A stretch of DNA of 64,000 bases from Marthasterias glacialis (lineage: Eukaryota > Echinodermata > Asteroidea > Forcipulatida > Asteriidae). Each line of letters opens with the position of its first letter. The stretch's first letter is position 1. Location: assembly GCA_911728455.2 (NCBI GenBank), contig OU452225.1:8220106-8284105 (forward strand), given 5' to 3'. A model generated the notes under the pieces. The model searched no databases and was not told where the DNA came from. It saw only the letters and a program-made list of their open reading frames with translations. Position numbers and translations under genes: made by a program. This document shows, piece by piece, positions 55,101 to 64,000 of this stretch.

Positions 55101-58100
55101 TCAAGGAAATCACGAGGAGGCTGACACCAGGCTAATACTCCATGCGTGTGAGGCGATCACTGAAGGATATCGAAGAATTCTTGTTGTATGCAGAGATACT
55201 GATGTCATGCTTCTCCTTCTGCACTTCATTGCTGCAAAAGCTGCTGAGGTGTGGATGATCTCCGGAACTGCAAAACAGAGGAAGTGTTATCCAATACATG
55301 CAATATATGGGTGACTTTCACTACCTGTGAGAGACAACCTTCTCAGCTTCCACGCACTAACGGGCTGTGATACAACCTCCTCATTTACTGGCTACGGGAA
55401 GAAGACATGCTGGAAAACCTTTGAAAAACAACCGCTTCTCGTCAAGGGAATTGGGCGTGATGGTGAACTTGCGCCAGTTGAGCAGTTTGTGTGTCATTTA
55501 TATGGTACACCTGAGCAGTCCAACGTCAATAATGCTAGGCTCCAACTCTTTGGTAAGGCAAATAAGGGTCTAGAAATGTTACCACCAACAAGAGATGCAC
55601 TGGAACTTCACTCACCACGTGCCAACTACCAGGCAAAGATATGGTTGCAGGCGGACAGAGAGCACATAGACGTCTCCCCGCCTATCGACACTGCGGCTTG
55701 GAAGAGGGTGTCTGGATGCTTGGAAGCTGTATGGACAAGACTACCCCCTATCCCAGATGCCTGTCTAGAACTAGTTTCCTGTGGCTGCAAATCAAAGTGC
55801 AAGACGGGCAGATGCAGCTGTTTCAGAAAGGACCTCAAGTGCACATTATGCTTGTGGATGTGACGCAATTGACTGTAGCAACCCGGCTGGTCAATAGACT
55901 AGCAAATTCAGACGTTCGTGTACACACAGCTGTAGACCTTTATGGCCATGTTGATTCACTCTTACTATACTTTTTGGCCACCTCCCAAAGTAGAAAAAGT
56001 CAAACAAATCCTTGCCAAAAGCAAAACGTTTGACAGTGTTTGTAAAATATAAAGCACTGACGTTTTTTAAAAATTATATTACCATGTGTGATTTACAGAA
56101 AAAAAATCACCAACGATCTGATACAAATATTCTTTGATACACTATGTAAAGCCTCTTTCCGAGGTGTCACACTTTTTATTTTGTAATTACCATACATGGT
56201 TCGCAAGTTGAAAATTCACTTTTTACTAACAGTTAAACACTTTAAAAGTCAGAGAGACATTTCAGGCCCAACCATACATTTTTGGGCGAAATGTAACTTT
56301 GTAATGACGCAGAAGTTTCCCAATGGTTGCTAGGCAACAGAAGACCCAATATAGTGTCTTGATTGCCAATTGTAGTCATTTATGATGTAAGTCAATGGAA
56401 ATGTTCCTGGTTAAATAGGTCTTATGACTGGCTTTGGTCGTTACAATCCATAGCCTTCCGTTGTGTAGTCCCTTATACGCTATGCATTACTAAACAGTGG
56501 CACTACTCGTTAAACCCATTTTAGCAAAAGCTAGTTTCAGGATACCCCCCGAGCCTGCCCGAACTTTCCAAAATTGTTCAATATTACGATTTTAAAAACT
56601 GCCTGGGATGTCTATCGACTGATCAGAACCATTGATTTTCAAAATAAATGTTCCAAGAAAGATCTGGAGTACATGTAACTTTGATATTTACAAACGTACA
56701 CTTTTCGAGATAATGGCACTTTTATGTTTCATTTCACTATACGTTTGTGCACAAAATGAAAGTTTTACTCGTCATTTGACAGCCTTGTGATGTCACCATG
56801 GTAATAAAAATACATTTTATGGATAGATCTACCCGACAATATCATTATTGGTCAAAAATCCTGAAAACAAAGTTTTTGACCTTATTTGACCTTTTGACCC
56901 CGGAATGACCTTAAAATTCAAATTTGAGGGTGGCATCCGGCCTATTCGTCTGCCCGAGACCATGAACAATATATCTAGCATGGATGCCAGCCATTAACAA
57001 ACTATGCCGTCCAAAGTAAAATTTTACTCCTTGGCTGGTCTACTATCATGAATTACATGTATCTGGATATTTTTTTTATGGGGAGTGGGGGCACTTGGGA
57101 GGTTACTGGAAAATTGTGGCAGGGTAATGTAACAGGGTTTTCTCCATCTGGAGGTTGCTATACAAAAGCTTGCCCTGAATCATGTGACATAGCAACTGTC
57201 TCTATAGTCTGAGGAATTCAAATTGAAACGGTAGCTTGCGACTAAGCAAGTCATTCTTCCAGACAATTTTTAAATCTAACTCGCAAATGGCTTATTGTGA
57301 AGACCCCTCACCTTGTGGCACAAAGAACATGTCGCCATTCTGCATGATACTGGTAGTATGGTGGATGGTAACCGCTACCTTGCCTCTGGTGATGTAGAAC
57401 ACCATGGTGTCGTTACGGACCAGCTGCAATCCTTTCTCACTTAACGGCCGGATGGTCAGAATGCCTAGGGGGTCAAAATCGGTCAAACAGTAATGATGAA
57501 ACTAGACGTAGGGGTCACTTAATGGTTAAATGGTCAATGTAGCAAGCGTCAAACCGGGCCAAAAAAGTCAAGAAGTCGTTTAGCAGAAATGTCCATTTGC
57601 TGATCAGAGGAAAAAAATGCAGGTCAGCAGTTGCAAAATGAATGTGAATCACATGGCATTTGGCTGGTGACCCTTTTGTGCCAAGATATTCCTATGCTGA
57701 TCAAACTTTTGAGCTGACTAGCTTTATGAATTTGTGCTGACTAGCTTTATGATTTCAGTTTGAGGTCATTACAAATGGCCATTAAAAACTGGCCAAATAA
57801 ATCAACCTTATACCTCATGAAATTTGACCTTTGACCTTTTGAAAGTTGACCTACCTGATGAGAAGGCTTTCTGTGAGATGCATTTGCACAGTGTTATTGG
57901 ATCATCCGCAGTTGCGTCTTTGCCACTCGGCCCGACAAACTTGTACATCTTGGCCGTCTTTACAGTATCTAGAATAAGGACCGAGCCAAGAAATATTACA
58001 AATCGTCTAAGAGATACTCGGATCATTTGGCTCCACCATGGTGCATCAAGCTTCTTTTTCATCTCTTATCATTACGAGGCCCTTAACCAGTTGGCACCAG

Positions 58101-61100
58101 ATGTCCTGTTTACATGCAAATGTTATCCCTTCCTGGTAATGAAGCCACGTAAAAACCCCATTATGTAATTTCGGACCACCGGACCGAAGGTCACCTGGTC
58201 ATTCAACTGCAGACCACGCACAGGCTGTCAAACGCTTAGATTCACCCACACAAGGACAAAAAAAAGGTCGTGCGTATACTCTGTGGCCATTGAGAGGCGT
58301 TTCTTTTGTGTAATCCCCGATTATACACCTTTGTCCTTTTGTTCCGAGAAGGGGATTATGAGGCATCGAGTGGCTTCCACCATTGTTTATTCATTGTATT
58401 TCAGCTCAATGGAGGTAAGTCAGAGTGAGCCGGCAATTGAGCCATGGTTCCGTGTTTAGTGCCACTCCTATGCTGTAGGTAATGGCCGATGTTTTGCGTT
58501 TTTAACTTTAATTTTGAAAAAGTATGACAACCCGCACGAGTATGAACCAGCCTCAAGCCAGAGTCAAAGTTGAGGCTTTGAAACGCTGCCAAAGTCATGG
58601 GCCGAGGTGCGTTAAGGTCGTATAGCAAAATAAGACCATCTACTTACCAACTACCACCTCTTCTTGTGTGTCAGGGTTTACCACCGTCATTGCTGGGCAT
58701 TCTGCCACTTTACCCCCTGGGGGTGGGGTTGTGTGTAAGGACAGATTAGCAGGTGTCTGTGGGAGTTTCTTCTTGCCTTGGAGAAAATGAAAATAAGAGA
58801 TTATTTATGATATACATATTATATCATACAGGGTGAGAGTCATTGCTGACAGAAAGGTATGAAACTAGGATCCAAATTTTAGGAGGTATGTTGAGATGAT
58901 GGTACTTCTACTTTTTGGTCACCCCTTGAGTAATAGATTTCAAGGAGCTTCTAGGAGCAGTATCATCAGCACTCGAGAAATCGGTACAAGAAATCAATCT
59001 GAGAAACGTAACGGCTATTTTTTTCACATTGCAGACATTAAAAAAAAGTCTGAATTCAGAAAAGAAATCTGAAATTATCATTCCTGATTTAATGTAAAAG
59101 TACATCTTGTTTTTGTTTTTTTGTTTTTTTGTTTTTTAAGAGTAAATTTAATTCCCATATTCTAGTTTCTAATAAATACACGTAAAAATTGTACAAATGT
59201 CATCAACAAGTTGTCGCATTTTAGTAAAAATAACAAAACTTCTTATAAAGGGATTTTGCATACATTCATGATAGATTTATTTTGCTTGCAGCAATCAAAA
59301 TAAGCAACATGTGATTTGTGTGGTCTTTAAATACTATTTCCTCAACTTGACCAGGATTTGAGATTGAAAAATTTCTCTTGTTTTTAATAATCATTAAGCA
59401 TTCGGACTGAAACGGTTTTAGGATAGTTGTCAACCTTGTACTAGGTCTTTAACAGAGAATATCGGTAAAAATGTAGTTTCGAAATCACTTGGTATTTGAC
59501 AGCTCACTTTGTGAGCTTAGCATCAATCATGAATATTTTCATCGGCGGGCCGTGGTGCTCTGCGGCGCCGCCAACAACATGCCCATTTTGGCCAGGTATG
59601 GGCTGCCGATGGGCTAGCAGCTCATTAACTTTGCCCTATTGTTCTTTATGAGAAATAGGTCTGTCTCCAGCCTCGAATTTGGTTTCATTGATTTCAACAA
59701 AAACTAAATAAGATGGCTGCCATCTTCGAAACCACAACATTGGCTTGGGCTTTGACTCCATTCGCCTGTTTGAAGTCCCGTCCTGAAAGCGCACATTTTC
59801 AAAATTAGTGACAGAGATTGCGCCCAAGCTGAGGTTTCAACATGGGCCATAGTTACCTCTTTCCGCTCTTTGGGTGCGAGGTTCGGGACTGCTTAACGTC
59901 GGTGAATCCACCCCAGCCAGAGCGAAACCACCGGACATCCTACGCTGGTAGACGGCTCTCTCGTTGCGCCAAAACTCCAGAGGGCGCACTCTGTTACGCT
60001 TCGTCCTCCGCTGACCGTTCTCCTCATGATCTGGTTGCACTGCAAAGTAGTCAATAGTCCGAAAAGAAAGTAAATTCTCTGTATTTTTCCTTGTAGCCAT
60101 TACCTAGAGTTGCCCTTTGGCCTTGTGCTGGGCGATTTTTCAGGTTTTTTTCTTTTTTAATATAAATAAAACATCTAGAAACAGACGATTTACTTTCACA
60201 TGTTTCTTAAGGATGAGGGTTGTTGAATATGAAAATTTGTGAAAATGGCTCTGGGCACAGGTTCCACCTTAATCTAGACCCAGAACCTCTCAGATGTTTG
60301 CAATGGAAACCTTTGATACGCTAGCTGGCAGCAGACTAAACCAGGTAAATTTCCATTGTTTGCATAATCTTGAGTATGCACACATTACCCAGAACATCGG
60401 ATTTACCTGGTAAGTCTGCTGCCACCTAGTGTCCTCATAAGTCTCCCATTCAGAAGGTTTATACAGACTCTGTGCATCACCAGAAATACAAGACTACAGG
60501 TTTGGACACAATGTGGACTATTTCTTTCACCAGTTAAAGACTGCTTCGCTTCTTTCAAGAAAGTTTAAAGGCTCAAGGAGATTTTGAAAATCCTGAAATC
60601 AGGAAAAATTCTGAGAAATCACACACCTGGTTTCTCCACTCAGATAAATCTCTACATCACACTGTGTTTGGTGAAAACTAAGCTAGGTGAAAAAGAGATT
60701 TGTGAATTGAGTCTCCTGAAAGGTCCGAGAAATCACTTGAGACTTACTTATGATTGCTTTGGGTTTGGGAACTTCAAAGAACTGTAGCGTCAGGTTCTTC
60801 TTCTGTCGGTTATTGGTCCGCTTTGATGTGGGGTCCTTCAGGATAGAGCGAGGTGTCGGCTCGGGGTAGACTAAAAAAACATGAAAGGGAAGTTCAAGAT
60901 TAAAACCAATCACAGACTGTTTGATCTGAACGATAAATCTATTCTTATTTCTTTTATACGAGTCGCTAATCAAAAGACCACTAGAGGTGGGGACGACAAG
61001 AAAAAAGGGAAAAGGAAACTGAATCATTAAAAAGGAAATCACAGCGTAGATATGTAGATCAGGGGTGTGTTTCAGTACAGCTATGAGCTCAAGCTGTTTC

Positions 61101-64000
61101 AAACCCAGATACTTTTTTTTTTTTTCAGGGCAACGCATTTTTTTCCTCGACATAAAAGAGCACCTCTAAGAAAGAAATGGAAGTTTCTACTGGAACATCT
61201 GACGGGGCACCAAGGCAAAGACCAGGGGCATGGAGGCAATTGCCTCTATTGCTGCCATGGAGTACGGGCCTGCGTCTCTGTTGTTGAAAAGTGCCACCAT
61301 TTTTAATACAAGATGCATCTCAGAACAAAAAAACTTTCAGCAAGTCATATTTTGTCACATACAAACCAAGGTTTACAAAACAAGTAAACTCAAATTTCTG
61401 ATATACAATGTTTGTTTGCACTGACACGCTGATTTATCCCCCATTATCCCTACTAACCTGTCGTGGACAGTGTTTTGGGGGTGATCGCAGAGTGAGAGGC
61501 TTGCTCACTGCCGCCTTCTGAACTCCCCATGGGGCTTCCTGAGGGATCATCACTGGACTCACTGGACTTCTCGCTCTCATACTTGCTCAGGAAATCCATC
61601 ACCACGTCAGTGACTGGTTTGATAACAAAAAGAAACTTACACTCATGATCATCTTAATTTTTTTTTACTATCCGTAGTGAGACATTAATCGCATTTAAAC
61701 AATTTTAAAAAACATAAATTCTCAAGTGAATCGGGAAAATAATTTCGGTAAAACAATTTCTGACTAATATACCTCTTTTGTCATTTCCAGCTTTGTTTTT
61801 TTTTTAAATTTTATTTCATCAAACAGTGCGAAGTCCAATGACATGATAAACAGAAAACGACAAGAAATGTCAGTTTTAGATGTGGAAGGAAAACCCCAAA
61901 TAAGAGAAAACCCACACAAACAGGTAGGGGCTGTAAACCCAATCCACATGCGAGGCTTCAGTCTGAGGCAGGATTCCAACCGGGGTCCACAAAGGTGACA
62001 GGCAGGGGGGGGGGGAACCACTGATTCAACCTGATCCACTAATCCCTTAACCCTTTCAGAGATCATTTATTCCTGTACAATCATCACCATTTGCCCAGAC
62101 ATGGTTAACAAATTGTATTTTTTTGACACAACTTTTTTTCCAGTTATGTCTAGATAAATAATATGAAACAGAAATTGTTTTTCGAAATGTAGACACTATA
62201 TTAACATGGGAAACATTAGAAAATGTCAATTCAGGATATGATGACCTCTACTTTTAACCTTTTGGGTTGAGATGAAATAGGTCACATCTTGTGGCCGTTT
62301 GGGGCAGCTATGACCTATTTGGTACAAGCTGTTTGTAGCCACTATATTCTCAAACAGGTTCATACTAACTCATGTTTTATTTATGCTAATTACATATTAT
62401 TATAAATTTATTGGCGAGCGAACAATAGTCCGTTAGTTCTTTTACTTCAGCCGTGTGAAGGCTGGCAAAATCAGTCATGCACGATTGCACCATGACAACA
62501 AATACACAATCAGCGGATTGTAAATTTCATAGCAAGGGACATTGGTTATTTTATTTGTCGTGTGAAAAGGGCTTAATAGTAAACCGTTTGAGAGTTAGAT
62601 TTGACTGATATATAGAGCAATGCTTTGCTCGGTCTAATAAGTGGACACTCAATTTGAATCCCTCAGACAGGGACAAGCTTTTGCCGAGTGAAGTAAGAAA
62701 CTGCAAAAAACCCACACACAATTTATGCTGAAATGTATGGCACAAGGATACCAGCCTTTCTCTTTGCCGATCTAGAGGTTTCTACACAAAAGCTTGCCTC
62801 GAATCATGTGTTGTAGCAACAGTTATTTTTTAGTTTGAGGAATTCAAGATGAGCAGTCACAAGCGACCAGGCAAGGAACTGAACACCAAAGTTCTGGCAA
62901 ATAGATTATTGACGAGACATTAATGCAGCAGATCCTTTTTTCTCACCTTGAGTTTCTGCTGAGGCATCTTTAGTGGAGTCCAATCTCCTTGCTTTCCCCT
63001 TCCCCTTCCCTCTGCTTCTACCTCGTCCCTTTCCCCTTCTCGTCGACAGGCTTTCTTGTGGAACTTTGAACGAGCCCTCTGCATTCAGAGGGAGGCTTGA
63101 GTCAGTATCACTGATGGCAGCTGTGGGTTGGGTGATACTCTCTGAGGGTTCAGATAGGAAGATGCTTGCGAGATCCCCAGAGTATAGCTTTCGCTTGCCT
63201 CGTCTTCCCTTCCCGCCTTCTTTTGCCGACTCTCGCGGCTTCTTCGCTGCATCAACGGCCTCTGACCCATTCTCGATGCTCCTCTTTCTAGACTGCTCAT
63301 TGGGTTTGGTGGCACCGCTGGAGTGGCTCTGGCTTCGGTTTGCTCCAGGTGTCTCTTTGAACTTCTTTCTTGGGAGACTGTCATCATAATCTGGAGCAGC
63401 GAAAGATGTGGATGAAATGCCTCCCGTGGTCGGTGCACCCTCCCCATCGGATGGGACTACATCAACACTGCCAAAGTGTACACTAACGCGTTTATTTCCG
63501 AGGGATTTTCTCGATGTGTGGTTTGGGATCTGCTCCTGAGGTATGACCTCGCTCAGAACCCCGTCGTTGACCTCCATCGTGTGATTAGCATCTGATGAGT
63601 TACAGAGAGTGGACTCAGACTCTACTATTTCCTTGGCATCTTCAAGAGTAGATTTAGAACCATTCTTGGTTTTATCTGACCTGTTCCTTTGCCTTCTTGT
63701 CTTACCACTTGATGCATCATCACCCACATCCCCACCAGTGTCTCCATCTGCCACACTGATCTCCTCGCCTCTCACATTGACTACTACCTCCCCTCCTCTA
63801 GATGTCCTGCCCCTTCTTTTACCACCTTCTCCATCTGTTCCTGTCGAACTCATCTCATCTCCTGCACTAGTTGAGTTCTGCTTTGTCTTTTTAGTTGGTC
63901 GACTCCTCGATCGTTTTCCTCTCTTGTTGCCAGGGTCTGGTCCTGACTGCTGTGACTCTTGGCTACCGTCTCCACTACCACTGCTGGCTTCTCTTGTAGT
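52042..64000 (-). CDS. CENPC: Centromere protein C (CENP-C), C-terminal part, 8 exons; 5' end outside window
   Basis: Exons: >64000-62947, 61613-61458, 60870-60748, 60039-59857, 58776-58648, 57968-57855, 57464-57312, 52115-52042, giving about 661 residues with the N-terminus cut off by the window edge. CENP-C is the DNA- and CENP-A-nucleosome-binding scaffold of the inner kinetochore. The signature is the CENP-C motif RRTKRNRVRPLEFWRNERAV in exon 4 of this list, which binds the CENP-A tail and the H2A/H2B acidic patch. The last three exons encode the Mif2-type cupin dimerisation domain, ending FFQHKGR. All seven junctions are phase 1 with GT-AG ends. The upstream part is basic and Ser/Lys-rich with an AT-hook-like RGRSRGKG. 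The last intron hosts a transposon. Confidence 0.93.
52245..52977 (+). repeat. Left terminal inverted repeat
   Basis: Pairs with 56335-57045. Long identical blocks include GGCATAGTTTGTTAATGGCT, GATCAGTCGATAGACATCCC and AACAATTTTGGAAA. The coding region begins at its inner edge. Confidence 0.9.
52389..52423 (+). promoter_or_regulatory. Cluster of four nuclear-receptor half-sites in the left TIR
   Basis: AGGTCA, GGGTCA, AGGTCA and AGGTCA in direct order with 5-, 2- and 4-bp spacers (DR5, DR2 and DR4 geometry). The same block is kept in the right TIR at 56877-56911. Function is inferred from motif only. Confidence 0.4.
52965..55897 (+). pseudogene. Decayed transposase-like gene of the long-TIR element
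   Basis: Order of recognisable parts: TVTTAGMLPILQAPADDNDK, ITADQPLYSRGKELIW, FLMGGLHICFNFLKGIG, NKTCKMQNGIIGITR, SIITQDVRSLFNLAD, FGDYAAVFISTVTKHLGD, HEEADTRLILHACEA, CRDTDVMLLLLHF, FHALTGCDTTSSFTGYGKK and a CXC-like tail CGCKSKCKTGRCSCF. The EADTR, DTD and LTGCDTTSSFxGxGKK blocks look like acidic and helix-hairpin parts of FEN/PIN nucleases. Two in-frame stops (near 53643 and 55312) and frame changes near 53970, 54700 and 55850 interrupt it. No good N-terminal start is seen, so the front is missing or spliced. Confidence 0.75.
56335..57045 (-). repeat. Right terminal inverted repeat
   Basis: Reverse complement of 52245-52977 with scattered substitutions and a small length difference near the tip. 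Confidence 0.9.
57312..57464 (-). CDS. CENPC: CENP-C cupin exon 2
   Basis: GILTIRPLSEKGLQLVRNDT, then MVFYITRGKVAVTIHHT and GDMFFVPQ, the central cupin strands. Reading into the following intron adds only a few codons before a stop, so the last exon is needed to finish the fold. Confidence 0.92.
57855..57968 (-). CDS. CENPC: CENP-C cupin exon 1
   Basis: DTVKTAKMYKFVGPSGKDAT, then LCKCISQKAFSSG, the start of the Mif2/CENP-C cupin. 38 codons. Confidence 0.87.
58088..58500 (+). repeat. Dispersed repeat A, copy 3
   Basis: In a CENP-C intron, same orientation as the 25038 and 40056 copies. Keeps GTATTTCAGCTCAATGGAG followed by GTAAGTCAGAGTGAGC. Confidence 0.75.
58648..58776 (-). CDS. CENPC: CENP-C exon between motif and cupin
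   Basis: KKKLPQTPANLSLHTTPPPG, then TVVNPDTQEEVVV. 43 codons, phase 1 at both ends. Confidence 0.85.
58777..59856. other. CENP-C intron between cupin linker and motif exons
   Basis: No gene. A segment at 59240-59450 resembles repeats in ROCO introns (AATAATCATTAAGCATTCGG and GACTGAAACGG). The rest is AT-rich. Confidence 0.5.
59857..60039 (-). CDS. CENPC: CENP-C motif exon
   Basis: Contains QRRTKRNRVRPLEFWRNERA and VYQRRMSGGF. The Arg pair, RP and FW of the CENP-C motif contact the nucleosome acidic patch and the CENP-A tail in characterised species. 61 codons. Confidence 0.95.
60301..60450. mobile_element. MITE of the CAGCAGACT...AGTCTGCTG family, copy 3
   Basis: Arms GCAGCAGACTAAACCAGG and ACCTGGTAAGTCTGCTGC. 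In a CENP-C intron. Confidence 0.8.
60748..60870 (-). CDS. CENPC: CENP-C exon, linker before CENP-C motif
   Basis: VYPEPTPRSILKDPTSKRTN, then LTLQFFEVPKPKAII. 41 codons, phase 1 at both ends (TTTTAG|TCTACC and ATAA|GTAAGT). Confidence 0.85.
61458..61613 (-). CDS. CENPC: CENP-C exon, acidic/Ser-rich
   Basis: VTDVVMDFLSKYESEKSS and a Ser/Gly-rich stretch to TPKTLSTT. 52 codons, phase 1 at both ends. Confidence 0.85.
61614..62946. other. CENP-C intron upstream of the acidic exon
   Basis: Contains a SINE-like repeat (61830-62080, minus). The 62770-62880 part shares CAAAAGCTTGCC and GAATCATGTG blocks with 57160-57240. Confidence 0.55.
61830..62080 (-). mobile_element. SINE-like repeat
   Basis: Minus-strand copy of the 38010-38240 family: GGTTGGAATCCTGCCTCAGA, GCATGTGGATTGGGTTTACA and AGCCCCTACCTG. 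Confidence 0.6.
62947..64000 (-). CDS. CENPC: CENP-C long basic exon (5' end beyond window)
   Basis: Open from the window edge for 351 codons, with no start assigned. The Met at 63853 is internal because the frame stays open above it. Low-complexity Ser/Lys/Arg/Glu protein with KRVSVHFGSVDVVPS, GRRGKRKLYSGDLASIFLSE and the basic RRGKGRGRSRGKGKGKARR. Donor CAAG|GTGAGA. Confidence 0.87.

Larger units (their letters stand above)
52245..57045 (+). mobile_element. DNA transposon with long terminal inverted repeats, unclassified
   Basis: 4801 bp. The tips TAGTAGACCAGCC / GGCTGGTCTACTA are flanked by TCA on both sides (52242-52244 and 57046-57048), a possible 3-bp target duplication. The TIRs are about 720 bp each and largely identical. 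Between them lies one decayed open region on the plus strand (52965-55897). The element sits antisense in the last CENP-C intron. Size, structure and lack of any capsid, polymerase or reverse transcriptase signature argue for a plain cut-and-paste DNA element. The superfamily is not recognised. Confidence 0.85.

Noticed and set aside
52245-57045. Polinton or other virus-like element
   Set aside because: Long TIRs raised the question, but it is only 4.8 kb and shows no capsid, polymerase, protease or integrase signature. It is treated as a plain DNA transposon.
62973-63389. 138-codon plus-strand open frame
   Set aside because: Lies opposite the long basic CENP-C exon. The Leu/Pro/Ser-rich sequence is what a Lys/Arg/Glu/Ser-rich exon gives on its other strand.
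63851-63853. ATG at 63853 as CENP-C start
   Set aside because: The frame stays open to the window edge with the same Ser/Lys-rich composition, so the true start lies outside.
1-64000. LTR elements, LINE reverse transcriptase, CRISPR arrays, rRNA genes
   Set aside because: No reverse transcriptase motif, paired LTRs, spaced short repeats or rRNA-like blocks were noticed.

Overview
The window looks like nuclear DNA of an invertebrate deuterostome, most likely an echinoderm. The genes are intron-rich with GT-AG introns. Introns and spacers are full of short inverted-repeat elements (MITEs), tRNA-derived SINEs and minisatellites, and the palindrome TACATGTA is strongly over-represented. The species call is an inference from style; no species-specific sequence was recognised.

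Three protein genes can be supported, all on the minus strand. (1) 1322-39277: a 20-coding-exon gene for a predicted 1272-residue protein with an N-terminal NHR (neuralized) domain, a Roc GTPase, a COR domain, a Cys/His-rich module, a death domain, a TIR domain and a C-terminal CaaX box. All 19 junctions keep frame with consensus splice sites. It looks like a signalling or innate-immune ROCO protein and is the most unusual object in the window. (2) 45724-47295: a two-exon gene for mitochondrial ribosomal protein mL64 (CRIF1/GADD45GIP1), 228 residues. (3) 52042 to beyond 64000: the C-terminal part (8 exons, about 661 residues) of centromere protein C, with a canonical CENP-C motif and the Mif2-type cupin dimerisation domain. 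Every junction is phase 1.

The last intron of CENP-C (52116-57311) carries a 4.8 kb DNA transposon in antisense orientation (52245-57045). It has terminal inverted repeats of about 720 bp, a possible 3-bp target duplication (TCA), and a decayed protein. That protein combines a region with conserved ADQP and GGLH motifs, a FEN/PIN-nuclease-like module, and a CXC-like cysteine cluster. The superfamily was not recognised.

The rest is non-coding: long introns of the ROCO gene (up to 6.9 kb), a 6.2 kb spacer with 115-bp and G-rich tandem repeats upstream of it, and a 4.7 kb spacer between mL64 and CENP-C with SINEs and MITEs. Several repeats are nested or shared between distant parts of the window. 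No LTR element, Polinton or other virus-like element was recognised, and no CRISPR array or functional tRNA or rRNA gene. The three genes share a strand but no pathway, so there is no sign that they work together.
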